From DATCYX01 sp963714425 (GTDB lineage Bacteria > Chloroflexota > Anaerolineae > Anaerolineales > UBA4823): 64,000 nt of DNA. Under the pieces are notes generated by a model, which had not been told where the DNA came from, searched no databases, and was given only the letters and a program-made list of their open reading frames with translations. Shown here piece by piece: positions 42,161-50,707 of the stretch; the stretch's first letter is position 1; each line of letters begins with the position of its first letter. Both the position numbers and the translations under genes were made by a program. The stretch is from assembly GCA_963714425.1 (NCBI GenBank), contig CAVQOI010000014.1, forward strand, positions 258,528 through 322,527, written 5' to 3'.

Positions 42161-43504
42161 ATGCCAAAGATGCGCATTAACTGCCCGAATTGCCGACAAC
42201 CTATCCTTGCAGATATCGAACAGCTATTCGACATTGGTGTCGATCAGTCAGCCAAGCAACGCTTACTATCCGGATCGGTAAACGTAACCCAATGCCCTCA
42301 CTGTGGCTACAAAGGAAATCTGGCGACACCGATCGTATATCATGATCCAGATAAAGAACTGCTACTCACCTACTTCCCACCAGAGATGGGTTTACAGGTC
42401 AACGAACAGGAACGCCAACTGGGAGGTCTAATCAATCGAGTTGTGGATAACCTGCCTCAAGAAAAACGTAAAGGTTATCTGTTGCGACCTCAAAGCATAC
42501 TGACCTTTCAAGGCTTGCTAGAAAGAATATTAGAAGCAGATGGAATCACAAAGGAAATGATCCAGGCGCAGCAAGCCCGGATAAACCTAATCCAACGATT
42601 GATGAACGCTACGCCGGAGGCGCGCCTAGATATTGCCAGAAACGAAGATAAACTTATCGATAGTGAATTTTTCGCTTTGCTTGCCAATCTGATTGATGCT
42701 GCTGCTGCAAGTGGAGACCAGCAATCTGCAGAAAGCCTCGATGAGCTGCAAAAGGCAATCATCCCCGAAACCACTTATGGACGTCAGGTTCAAGAACAAT
42801 CACGCGAGGTAGAAGCAGCGATCAAATCTCTCCAGGGCGCTGGAAAGGAATTGACCCGCGAGAAACTTCTCGATTTGCTGATTGAAGCACCGAACGATAC
42901 GCGTTTGAACGCCCTGGTCAGCCTTGCCAGACCAGGATTGGATTATGGCTTTTTCCAGTTACTTACCGAGAAAATTGAGCATTCTCCGGATGATACTCGC
43001 GCGAAGCTTGTGCAATTGCGCGAGCGACTGCTGGAGATGACCCACCAGATCGACCAACAGATACAGGCACGGGCACGCCAGGCTAGACGATCGCTGGAGC
43101 TAATCCTTCAAGCGGATGATATCCAGGATGCAATCACTCAAAATTTGGCGGCTATCGATGATTTCTTTTTGCGTGAGCTAAATGGTGCAATGGAGGAAGC
43201 CCGAAAGAGCAGTGATCTGGATCGAATTAGCAAGCTGCAAGAGGTAGTAAAGGTAATTCAGGAGGCTTCCCAAGCGCCACCAGAGATAGCGTTTATTGAA
43301 GAACTACTTGATGCGCCTGATGAGCAATCCCGCGGGGAGTTACTTCAAGCCAATCGAGAACAAATTACATCCGAATTCTTAGATGCCCTGACAAACGTTC
43401 TTGCGCAAGTTGAGGGAAGCGGCGACAAGGAGCTGAGCGAAAAATTAAAGACTGTTCACCGGCAGGCACTGCGGTTCTCGATGGAGATGAAATTCAACGG
43501 CTAG
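42161..43504 (+). CDS. CpXC-domain protein with long helical C-terminus
   Basis: This protein is 447 residues from ATG 42161 (GGAG six bases upstream; the frame opens 4 codons earlier at TTG). The first 100 residues form a CpXC domain with two zinc-ribbon pairs, INCPNCRQP and TQCPHCGYKG, and the family segment YFPPEM. The remainder, residues 130-447, is almost entirely charged helices with repeated DAxDxxSxELLQxNREQITSEF-like patterns, probably an elongated helical-repeat domain. No enzymatic motif is seen. The biochemical role of CpXC proteins is unknown. It converges with the FHA regulator gene, overlapping it by 4 bases. Confidence 0.75.
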   Translation: MPKMRINCPNCRQPILADIEQLFDIGVDQSAKQRLLSGSVNVTQCPHCGYKGNLATPIVYHDPDKELLLTYFPPEMGLQVNEQERQLGGLINRVVDNLPQEKRKGYLLRPQSILTFQGLLERILEADGITKEMIQAQQARINLIQRLMNATPEARLDIARNEDKLIDSEFFALLANLIDAAAASGDQQSAESLDELQKAIIPETTYGRQVQEQSREVEAAIKSLQGAGKELTREKLLDLLIEAPNDTRLNALVSLARPGLDYGFFQLLTEKIEHSPDDTRAKLVQLRERLLEMTHQIDQQIQARARQARRSLELILQADDIQDAITQNLAAIDDFFLRELNGAMEEARKSSDLDRISKLQEVVKVIQEASQAPPEIAFIEELLDAPDEQSRGELLQANREQITSEFLDALTNVLAQVEGSGDKELSEKLKTVHRQALRFSMEMKFNG

Positions 43505-44175
43505 CTATTCGGGGGATTATCCAGGCGAAGGCCATGACCTCGCACCGTGGCGATATAAGCATGCGTATTGTCAATTGTTGATAGGCGATCGCGCAGACGG
43601 CGGACAAGTGCATCGAGTGCCTGCTCTGAGACTGTAATTGCCTCATTTTCCCCCCATACTGTGTGGACAAGATTTTGGCGGGTAACCACTTGTCCCTGGT
43701 TTTCATAAAGCAGCTCGAGTACTTTATACTGGGATACTGATAAGGGTGGCAGCACTTCCCGCTCACCAATCCAGACGCGGTGTGAGCGTTTTTCCAGGCG
43801 CAGCAAGCCAGTCTCTGCTTGAAGGCTGATGATATCATCACCTTCAAGAGGAAGAGTTGCGTCTGAGCTTAGATAAGTAAACTTTTGAGCCAAGGATACC
43901 TGCACACTATCCCCGTCGTGTAGGATGGCCGGTTCTTCCAAGCGAATCCCATTGAGATGTGTTCCGTTTTTACTGCCTAGATCCTCCAGTAATAAGCCAT
44001 TTGAAGTTGACGTGATGCGCGCGTGGCGGCGGGAAACCTGCCGGTCTGAAATTGCGATTTCACAGCTGGAATCTCTCCCGATAATGATGCTACCGCGCAA
44101 GGACCAGCGTTGACCGAGCAATGGACCTGCTTGAGCGATTAAGAGCGGTACCTCTTCGCTTGTATTTGCCATCAT
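43501..44175 (-). CDS. FHA domain fused to a winged-helix DNA-binding domain
   Basis: In this 224-residue protein, the N-terminal FHA domain (about 10-105) has the phosphothreonine-binding residues in IIGRDSSCEIAISDRQVSRR, HARI and LGSKNGTHLNG. The C-terminal OmpR/PhoB-type winged helix (about 125-220) has LSVSQYKVLELLYENQGQVV, a recognition helix around EQALDALVRRLRDRL and the wing TVRGHGLRL. There is no receiver domain: phosphothreonine recognition takes its place. It is divergent from a Ser/Thr kinase gene 60 bases away, which points to a kinase-FHA regulatory pair. GGAGG precedes ATG 44175 (or 44172). Confidence 0.88.
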   Translation of the reverse strand: MMANTSEEVPLLIAQAGPLLGQRWSLRGSIIIGRDSSCEIAISDRQVSRRHARITSTSNGLLLEDLGSKNGTHLNGIRLEEPAILHDGDSVQVSLAQKFTYLSSDATLPLEGDDIISLQAETGLLRLEKRSHRVWIGEREVLPPLSVSQYKVLELLYENQGQVVTRQNLVHTVWGENEAITVSEQALDALVRRLRDRLSTIDNTHAYIATVRGHGLRLDNPPNS

Positions 44176-44195
44176 CCCGCCTCCACGTGTATAAT
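44166..44195 (+). promoter_or_regulatory. Promoter of the Ser/Thr kinase gene
   Basis: TTGCCA at 44166-44171, 18-base spacer, TATAAT at 44190-44195; predicted start near 44202. The -35 box lies within the first codons of the divergent FHA regulator gene, so the regulator could repress or activate both genes from this region. Confidence 0.55.
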
Positions 44196-44235
44196 ATCAT
44201 AGAGTGAGCATCTCAGGAAATAAATTGCTCATACT

Positions 44236-45225
44236 ATGCCAACGCCGCAAAAAGCAGGAGAAGTTTTAAGAAATCGCTACAAAATAAAAAGGACTATTGG
44301 CCAAGGGGGGATGGGTAGTATTTATCTGGCTGAAGACCTGCGGCTGGAGGGGCGGTTATGCGCTCTCAAAGAAGTTGAGCATGACCGCACACTACCAGCT
44401 GATCTCCTCAAACAAGCTCGTGAACAATTCTTACGCGAAGCGACGGTATTAGCGCGTCTGGACCACCCAAACTTACCGAAGGTCTCCGATTTTTTTTCAA
44501 TTGGCGGAAGAGATTACCTGGTAATGGATTTTGTGCCGGGTAAAGACTTGCGCTCCCTAATGCTGGAGGCACAGCAAAAGAAGGCCTTCCTCTCAGAACG
44601 CGAGGTACTGGGTTGGGCAAGCCAGCTCGCTGACGCGCTTAGCTACTTGCATAACCAGAAACCTCCGATCTTACATAGAGATATCAAACCCAGTAATCTG
44701 AAGCTTACGCCCAACGGACTGTTAAAACTGGTTGATTTTGGTTTGGTCAAAATACTGGCATCAGACGAGCTGACGATAACAATCGTGCAGGGTCGTGGAA
44801 CAGCACTCTACACACCTTTGGAACAATATGGCGGGGAAAGCGGTCATACTGACGCTCGTAGCGATATATATTCTTTTGGAGCAACCCTCTACCATTTATT
44901 GACGAACACTCGACCAATCGAAGCGCGCGAGCTCTTTTTACGCCCAGATAGTCTCATCCCCCCCCGACAGCTGAATGCGGATATCAGCCAGCGCTCAGAA
45001 CGAGCTGTCCTGTGGGCTATGAGCGTGCATCCAGAAGACCGCCCTCAGGATGTGGATGCATTTCGAGATGCATTGCTGGGTGACTGGAATCCGGTAACCA
45101 GACCGCGAGCACCTTTACCTGGTGTCTCCCTCATTGATCTTGTATCTTCCCCTTCAGACGTAACTCTGTTCTGGATCTCCGCTGGGATGGTGTTATTAAG
45201 TTTGCTATTCACCTTGATCCGCTAG
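44236..45225 (+). CDS. Membrane-anchored Ser/Thr protein kinase
   Basis: This is a 329-residue Hanks-type kinase. The P-loop is IGQGGMGSIYLAED, the ATP lysine is K45 in CALKEVEHD, the catalytic loop is LHRDIKPSNL (Asp149), DFG is at 167-169 in LVDFGLVK, and the activation segment GRGTALYTPLEQYGG replaces the usual APE with PLEQY. The P+1 DARSDIYSFGATLYHLLT is intact. A single C-terminal membrane helix (VTLFWISAGMVLLSLLFTLI) anchors it with almost no external domain, so sensing of an outside ligand is unlikely. It is divergent from the FHA-winged-helix gene, a probable substrate or reader of its phosphothreonine marks. Confidence 0.92.
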   Translation: MPTPQKAGEVLRNRYKIKRTIGQGGMGSIYLAEDLRLEGRLCALKEVEHDRTLPADLLKQAREQFLREATVLARLDHPNLPKVSDFFSIGGRDYLVMDFVPGKDLRSLMLEAQQKKAFLSEREVLGWASQLADALSYLHNQKPPILHRDIKPSNLKLTPNGLLKLVDFGLVKILASDELTITIVQGRGTALYTPLEQYGGESGHTDARSDIYSFGATLYHLLTNTRPIEARELFLRPDSLIPPRQLNADISQRSERAVLWAMSVHPEDRPQDVDAFRDALLGDWNPVTRPRAPLPGVSLIDLVSSPSDVTLFWISAGMVLLSLLFTLIR

Positions 45226-45226
45226 C

Positions 45227-48064
45227 TCAGCGTTCATGATTTAGTCCCCGTTGGACATACCGCCAAATCCAGGCAGCTAGAATCCCCACCAAACATCCTA
45301 GTATTGTTATCAACAGGATGCCGAGAGCGCCTGACGACTCGAGCAAATTTTCGCTCCCGGGCAGTCCCATTGCTAAATAGTTATAAGCAGCCAGACCACC
45401 GATCAGCGCCAAGAAGCCACCTCGAACTCCCCATCTGATTTGCCCAAGATACGCAGCAACGCGATATATGCCTATACTGGTTCCCACCGTAACCAGAAGT
45501 GCAACGAGCCAATCCTGAAGGAAGGGCCGAGCGGAAGGGGGAGGACCCTCCTGCACGCTGAGAGTTGGGAGAGGGCTTGGCGTTGGTGATGGTATGGGTG
45601 TTTCGGTTGGCGGTGTTGTTTCAGTGGGCGTGATTTCAAGCTTTTCGAATGGGATATCGAAGCTAAGCACTGTAGAGTTTTTTGCTGGCTCGCTTTCTGC
45701 TCGAATTTCGATGAGCCCTTGATCGGCAACTTGAATATTCGTGCGAGCAATTCCACCGATGGTTGTCTCAGTTTGGGGGAGCGAGCTAACCTCGCCATTA
45801 TAAGAAGTGATGAACTGCACTGGGGTTCCGTCGGGCACAGGGTGTCCATTATGGTCAAGGATGACATCCGTGCGGATAGGTATGACAGAATTTAATGAGA
45901 GATCGATCGTAAGTTCTGGCTCCGGCGTCCCCGTGCCATCAAGGAGAGATTGGTTAGGAAGATCCACACGAATCGAGATTGTTTGGTCAGGATCCGGCAT
46001 TGTCATTGTAATCAAGTCATAACCCACATCCGGCACCGAGATTGGTAATGAGCCAATTGGTCGGAGCTCTTTAAAGAGCAACCGGGCAGCGACGTCAAAG
46101 GAGCTTGGAGTTTTGCTATAAAGGCAATAGTAAGCTGTGAGCTTAGCAATATTCGTAGCGTCTAGGTAAGTCGGCGCGTTGAACGAATAGACAACCAGTT
46201 TTTTTTGTTGGGTTAGTGTAGGCCGTTCTGACAAGAAACGGTTAAGCGCCTGGCTCACTGGCTGGTCTGGGTGGACATCAAGACTGGCGAACACGATCCA
46301 ATTTGCTCGGCTGATATCGCGTTGGAATTGAAAGGCACTCTCATCTCCATCGAGCAACCTGATCAAATCCTGGTAGGAGTAAGAAATCAAAAACCAGGGT
46401 GTTACTTGTCTGCCGGCATTTGGTCCATATAGGTTGTTTACAGCTTGTTGCAGAGCGTCTACAGGATATGCAGCTTGTTCGAGGCATTGGGTACATTGGC
46501 GAACCGAGCGAACATCGCTGATAAATACAATCCGCTCGCTCGTGTTCGGCGGATCAGGAAGTGTTTCTTCCAACCCGGCTAGTGTAGGACTGATAAGCGT
46601 CGCAGATTGTCTGGCAATTTCAAACATCACTTGGTTAGACTTACCGATTTGCTCTAAACCCTCCTGTGATGGCAGGGTAGTACTCAGAGCAAACTCGGTA
46701 TAGATTCGATGCTTCAGTGCCAGTATACGCAATACGGATGCATCAACTCGCTCAGCAAAAGCTGGATCATCCCGAAATTTTTGAGAGAAGAAGTTTAATA
46801 TGTTAACAGTCGTTGTGTAAGTGTCTGCCCCATCACCGGTACTCATATTCCCGAGGTATAAGAGATCGTTTCCGGCGAGGAATGCATTCAGAGCCACACG
46901 GCTCGGATCGAACGGTTGGTTAGGATTGGTGAGTTCAAAAAATCTACGGATAGCCTCGCTTCCAAGGTTATCACTCACCATCACGCCCCCGTTCTGTCGC
47001 CAGGAGTTCAGCTCGGGGAGATTCATCAGTAAGTTGAATGCCTGTTGGTCGAAACTCAGCGGGCGGGTTGAGGCGCGAATATTACCCTGAAAACCCTGGT
47101 ACCGTATATGAGAAGTCAAAAGAGCATCTGTGGTTTCATCTGGGTTAGCGGCATTGCCCGTTACCTCAAAGAAAGGTGCAAGATCGTAATTTTGTAGCTG
47201 CTCGAGTGACTTTCTAACGGTAGCCACCTCTTCCTCTGGCAGTCGATCAGCGGCTCCGTTGCCCGGGAAATGCTTGGCAACGACGGCCATTCTGCCCTCG
47301 CTCCCAGTATGGATGCCACGAATAAATGCCTGACCAAGCTCTCCGACCCAGAAAGGATCTCCTCCGAATGCCCTGGTTCCGAGACCGCTGCCTCCAGCTC
47401 TCTGTGTAGCCTCAAGGACATCCAATGAGGGTCCCAATAGCATATTAAATCCAAGAGCGCTAAGCTCCTCACCAAGTACCGTTCCAGCCTGGGCAACCAG
47501 CTCGGGGTTGAACGTCGCCCCCAACGCCATTTGGCTCGGGAGTTGTGTCAATCCCGATAGAATCTGGTCATAAGGATAGCCATCCCCCTCTTGGGATATT
47601 GCTACGAATAGCGGTACAAATGATGGGGTGATATCTTCTCCAACCGAGTTGAGCATAGGTTGCTGGGAGGCAGACCAACGAGCGAGCTGGAGTTGGCGAT
47701 TCAGGTTGAAAATCCGAGGCAAAAGCTCCTCTTCAGGCACAATATTATTATTTTCTGCCAGAAGTATTACCCCACCAATGTGGCGAGTTGCGATCAAATC
47801 CTGAATTTGTGTTTCGCCTTCCACAGCTGTCCCACTGAAGGTAGCAAGAAAAAGCTGCCCTACCCTTTCCTCAGGGGTCAGGGTTTCGAGAGTTTGTTGT
47901 GCTTGCTGGACAGGCAATAATTCCTGACCGAAAGCAGGAGAGCCCACAACAATTAGAGGGGTACCCAATAGCAAAATTAGGAACAGTTGGGCCAGGGGTG
48001 CCAGTCGGCGTGCTCGGTTTCTGTGCTTTATTAGGTGGCTCCAAACGCATGATAGGAGAATCAT
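45227..48064 (-). CDS. Secreted, membrane-anchored GH3-like protein, atypical
   Basis: This protein has 945 residues. A signal-anchor near residue 20-45 (LAQLFLILLLGTPLIVVG) and two C-terminal membrane helices (after about residue 835) bracket a large external part. Residues about 60-430 form a glycoside hydrolase family 3 barrel with GQLFLATFSG, NMLLGPSLDVLE, VVAKHFPGNGAADRLPEEEV and the nucleophile-like Asp in GGVMVSDNLGSEAIRR. The NagZ Asp-Ser-His acid/base loop is replaced by Asp-Arg-Leu-Pro. A beta-sandwich, invasin-like segment (about 720-820) with NGHPVPDGTPVQF and a Thr/Pro-rich linker (TETTPPTETPIPSPTPS) follow. It may process cell wall or act as a binding protein. The last bases abut the convergent kinase gene. 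Confidence 0.78.
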   Translation of the reverse strand: MILLSCVWSHLIKHRNRARRLAPLAQLFLILLLGTPLIVVGSPAFGQELLPVQQAQQTLETLTPEERVGQLFLATFSGTAVEGETQIQDLIATRHIGGVILLAENNNIVPEEELLPRIFNLNRQLQLARWSASQQPMLNSVGEDITPSFVPLFVAISQEGDGYPYDQILSGLTQLPSQMALGATFNPELVAQAGTVLGEELSALGFNMLLGPSLDVLEATQRAGGSGLGTRAFGGDPFWVGELGQAFIRGIHTGSEGRMAVVAKHFPGNGAADRLPEEEVATVRKSLEQLQNYDLAPFFEVTGNAANPDETTDALLTSHIRYQGFQGNIRASTRPLSFDQQAFNLLMNLPELNSWRQNGGVMVSDNLGSEAIRRFFELTNPNQPFDPSRVALNAFLAGNDLLYLGNMSTGDGADTYTTTVNILNFFSQKFRDDPAFAERVDASVLRILALKHRIYTEFALSTTLPSQEGLEQIGKSNQVMFEIARQSATLISPTLAGLEETLPDPPNTSERIVFISDVRSVRQCTQCLEQAAYPVDALQQAVNNLYGPNAGRQVTPWFLISYSYQDLIRLLDGDESAFQFQRDISRANWIVFASLDVHPDQPVSQALNRFLSERPTLTQQKKLVVYSFNAPTYLDATNIAKLTAYYCLYSKTPSSFDVAARLLFKELRPIGSLPISVPDVGYDLITMTMPDPDQTISIRVDLPNQSLLDGTGTPEPELTIDLSLNSVIPIRTDVILDHNGHPVPDGTPVQFITSYNGEVSSLPQTETTIGGIARTNIQVADQGLIEIRAESEPAKNSTVLSFDIPFEKLEITPTETTPPTETPIPSPTPSPLPTLSVQEGPPPSARPFLQDWLVALLVTVGTSIGIYRVAAYLGQIRWGVRGGFLALIGGLAAYNYLAMGLPGSENLLESSGALGILLITILGCLVGILAAWIWRYVQRGLNHER

Positions 48065-48068
48065 AAGC

Positions 48069-48917
48069 CTAACCTACCACCATGCTCATCGGCGTAGATT
48101 CGATTTCAATTATCTGGTGCAACAAATCACGGCGGGCACTCCCGCCGAGCAACTCCAAGCGGCGGATTCCAAGGGGGTCAATCTCTTCACGCAGCAACTT
48201 TAACTCGTCAGGAGATGGTGGAAGTGTTTCACATACGTCTGGAGCAATCTGAAAATCAAATCCAGTGCGTGATTGAATATGAGAAATCGACACACCAGGG
48301 TGGTAGCTGGTCAGGCGGAGGTTACCATCTGCGAAGTCGAATTCCCCCAGGTCCGAGATCAGGTATTTCGGACCGCTTCCCCGCAGGCGGTCTCTTGAAT
48401 GACCGAGACCAGAGCGGACATCCAGCTCAGGCACAAATGTCACGCGCGAATGCCGGGGGACATACAAGTAAATATCATCGATAAACGTGGTTACATCCGG
48501 TATTCCACCCGTTCCGGGTAATCTGAGTCGGGGACGATGCTTTTCATCTGCGAGCAGATCTTTACCAAAGGCGACATTGTTGAAATTTCCGTGCGTATCA
48601 ATTTGAGCAGGTCGAAAAAACTCTTTTGGACGCAAGTTAGGAAGGAATTCAGCGGCGACCCGCGCAAACCCTATACTTGTTAGAGAACGATCCAGCCACA
48701 GCTTTTCAACTCGCGTAAGTCCCAGGGGCGCAGGATCGCGGCAAATTCCCTGCCCGATTGCTGAAGCGAAGTAGAGATTCGGGGCATGCGTGGCACGCGC
48801 CAATAAATATCCCGCTGCGACGAGTGGCGTGGCAAGTCCCTGAGCCACGATTTCACCATCTCGGATTTGTCTGGAGATGCAGACAACCATGATCTCATCT
48901 GGAGTTATGGTTATCAC
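48069..48917 (-). CDS. CoA-transferase family I, beta-type subunit (GctB-like)
   Basis: This 282-residue protein begins ITPDEIMVVCISRQIRDGEI, as in beta subunits of glutaconate- or oxoacid-type CoA-transferases. It continues with GLATPLVAAGYLLARATHAP and ends with a GFDFQI segment followed by PPSPDELKLLREEIDPLG. The catalytic Glu of such heteromers lies in the beta subunit of oxoacid transferases but its motif is not obvious here. The matching alpha-subunit gene is not next to it in this window, so it is an orphan or pairs with a distant gene. It overlaps the threonine dehydratase gene by 4 bases, suggesting amino acid or 2-oxoacid degradation. Confidence 0.72.
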   Translation of the reverse strand: MITITPDEIMVVCISRQIRDGEIVAQGLATPLVAAGYLLARATHAPNLYFASAIGQGICRDPAPLGLTRVEKLWLDRSLTSIGFARVAAEFLPNLRPKEFFRPAQIDTHGNFNNVAFGKDLLADEKHRPRLRLPGTGGIPDVTTFIDDIYLYVPRHSRVTFVPELDVRSGLGHSRDRLRGSGPKYLISDLGEFDFADGNLRLTSYHPGVSISHIQSRTGFDFQIAPDVCETLPPSPDELKLLREEIDPLGIRRLELLGGSARRDLLHQIIEIESTPMSMVVG

Positions 48918-49864
48918 AAGTTACCTTCAATGATCTGCGTATAAACCTCGGGTTGGATGTTGCCGCCAGAGATTACAGCGACCACAGGGCGCTGGGAAAT
49001 TTTTCCTTGCATGATAGCAGCTAATGATACCGCAGCTGAGGCTTCTGTGCGTTGTTCATATTGTTCCCATGAAAAACGGATCGCCTCTTTGATCTCGTGC
49101 TCGTTGATCAAGATAAAATCATCCACATACCTGCGCACGATCGGGATAGTTATCGAACCCGCTTCAACCGGCCCCGCCAGGCCATCCGCCATGCTAGGAA
49201 GCTCAACCAGACCATCTTGTGTGCCTCGATAGAACAGTCCGTGAAGAAATGGCGAAGCTTCAGTTTGAATGCCTATCACCCTGCACCCAACAGTGCCAAC
49301 TCTTTCCTTGAGTGCGACAGCAATCCCGGAGATCAGCCCTCCACCACTGGCGGGTACAAGCCAGGTTGCCTGTGCCAATATTGGCTGCTCTTGGAGCACT
49401 TCCTCCACAAGAGTAGCTTGACCGGCAATTACCAGACCATCATTGTAAGGAGACACCCAGGTAGCGCCGGATTGCTTGGCATATTCTTTGCCAGCGTTCT
49501 CGGCTTCGTCATATCCACCTGAAACCATCCGAACATCAGCGTCTAAACGGCGCATCGCTTCAACTTTTGCGGGCACTGCATGCTCTGATACGAATACAAT
49601 GACTTTTGCTCCTACAAATTTCCCTGCGAGGGCAACCCCTTGCCCATGATTGCCAGCGGAGGCGGCAACGATCCCACGCTCCTGCTCCCATTTTTGTAAG
49701 GCAAGGATTTTGTTGAGTGCTCCACGCGCTTTGAAAGACCCTGTGATCTGCTGATTCTCCCATTTCAGATAACAATTATGCACAGAATCAAACGTTAGCG
49801 GCGTATGCCGGATGTGCGCGGCAACCCGTTCCCGTGCTTGCTCAATCCAAAGATAAGGAATCAC
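48914..49864 (-). CDS. Threonine/serine dehydratase family PLP enzyme
   Basis: This 316-residue enzyme deaminates threonine to 2-oxobutyrate (or serine to pyruvate). Lys45 in ITGSFKARGALNK forms the PLP Schiff base. The phosphate-binding loop is PASGGGLISGIAV, the substrate loop is VAASAGNHGQGVAL, and VISGGNI is near the C-terminus. No ACT regulatory domain follows, so it is of the short, catabolic type. Neighbours are a CoA-transferase subunit (4-base overlap) and a glycerophosphodiesterase (4-base overlap at its own start), so it is part of a tightly coupled minus-strand operon. A serine racemase-like activity cannot be excluded. Confidence 0.87.
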   Translation of the reverse strand: MIPYLWIEQARERVAAHIRHTPLTFDSVHNCYLKWENQQITGSFKARGALNKILALQKWEQERGIVAASAGNHGQGVALAGKFVGAKVIVFVSEHAVPAKVEAMRRLDADVRMVSGGYDEAENAGKEYAKQSGATWVSPYNDGLVIAGQATLVEEVLQEQPILAQATWLVPASGGGLISGIAVALKERVGTVGCRVIGIQTEASPFLHGLFYRGTQDGLVELPSMADGLAGPVEAGSITIPIVRRYVDDFILINEHEIKEAIRFSWEQYEQRTEASAAVSLAAIMQGKISQRPVVAVISGGNIQPEVYTQIIEGNL

Positions 49865-50640
49865 CGTTCCATATCCTTACTATACCGCCGCGTTCCGGTA
49901 GATAGAACATTGAGAGCAGTCAGGGGGTCGTCCGTGATAATGCCATCTACACCCATTTTTATAAATCGGCGCATTTCATCCGGTTTATTGACAGTATGGA
50001 CCATAATCGCACAGCCCCTTTGATGAGTATTCTGAACCAGCTTTCGATGGATGTCATTTATCGAAAGAATAAGTGCCTGATAGCGCAACACCATTCCCAA
50101 CCACGATCGAGCCAGTGCACCTTTCCAACCTATTTGTGCTAGCAATCCCTGTGGGACCTCTGGGAGTATCTTCCTCATGCGGATTAATGCAATGGGATTG
50201 AAGGAAGAAAATATGACCCGGTCTGCCATACCTTGTTGCACAACGATCTCGGCTACTTGTGTTGGGAGATCATCGGTAAGAGATGCATAATTGGTTAATT
50301 CAATAAAGACAATAATTTGGTGACCGATGGCTGAAAGCACTTCCTCGAGCGTCGGTATCGGCTCGCCGCGGTACGCGACGTCAAAAAAGCTGCCAGCATC
50401 AAGCCGGCGGAGATCAGCTAATGTCGAGTTGATCACTCTACCCGGCATCCCAGTCGTGCGTAACAGAGTTTGATCATGGAAAAGAACGACATGACCATCG
50501 CGGGTGAGCTTTGCATCCATCTCGATGGCATCAGCTTTCTGGCGGACAGCGAGTTCGTAAGCTGCCAGCGTATTCTCGGGCGCATAAGCACTAGCACCGC
50601 GGTGGGCGATGATCGCGGGTTTAGAGAGATATTTCAGCAT
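49861..50640 (-). CDS. Glycerophosphodiester phosphodiesterase
   Basis: This 259-residue enzyme hydrolyses glycerophosphodiesters to glycerol 3-phosphate and an alcohol. The TIM-barrel signature IIAHRGASAYAPENT carries the catalytic His-Arg and Glu. KADAIEMDAKLTRDGHVVLF and HDQTLLRTT hold the metal ligands and second His. The late strand motif MVHTVNKPDEMRRFIKMG and DGIITDDP complete the fold. No signal peptide is seen, so it acts in the cytoplasm. It is followed by the dehydratase and CoA-transferase subunit genes. Confidence 0.93.
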   Translation of the reverse strand: MLKYLSKPAIIAHRGASAYAPENTLAAYELAVRQKADAIEMDAKLTRDGHVVLFHDQTLLRTTGMPGRVINSTLADLRRLDAGSFFDVAYRGEPIPTLEEVLSAIGHQIIVFIELTNYASLTDDLPTQVAEIVVQQGMADRVIFSSFNPIALIRMRKILPEVPQGLLAQIGWKGALARSWLGMVLRYQALILSINDIHRKLVQNTHQRGCAIMVHTVNKPDEMRRFIKMGVDGIITDDPLTALNVLSTGTRRYSKDMER

Positions 50641-50707
50641 TGCTCTCCACTAATCAAGGAAAAAACAAGGGCAAACCTGACGCACAGCCCTGGAAATTTA
50701 AGCGACC

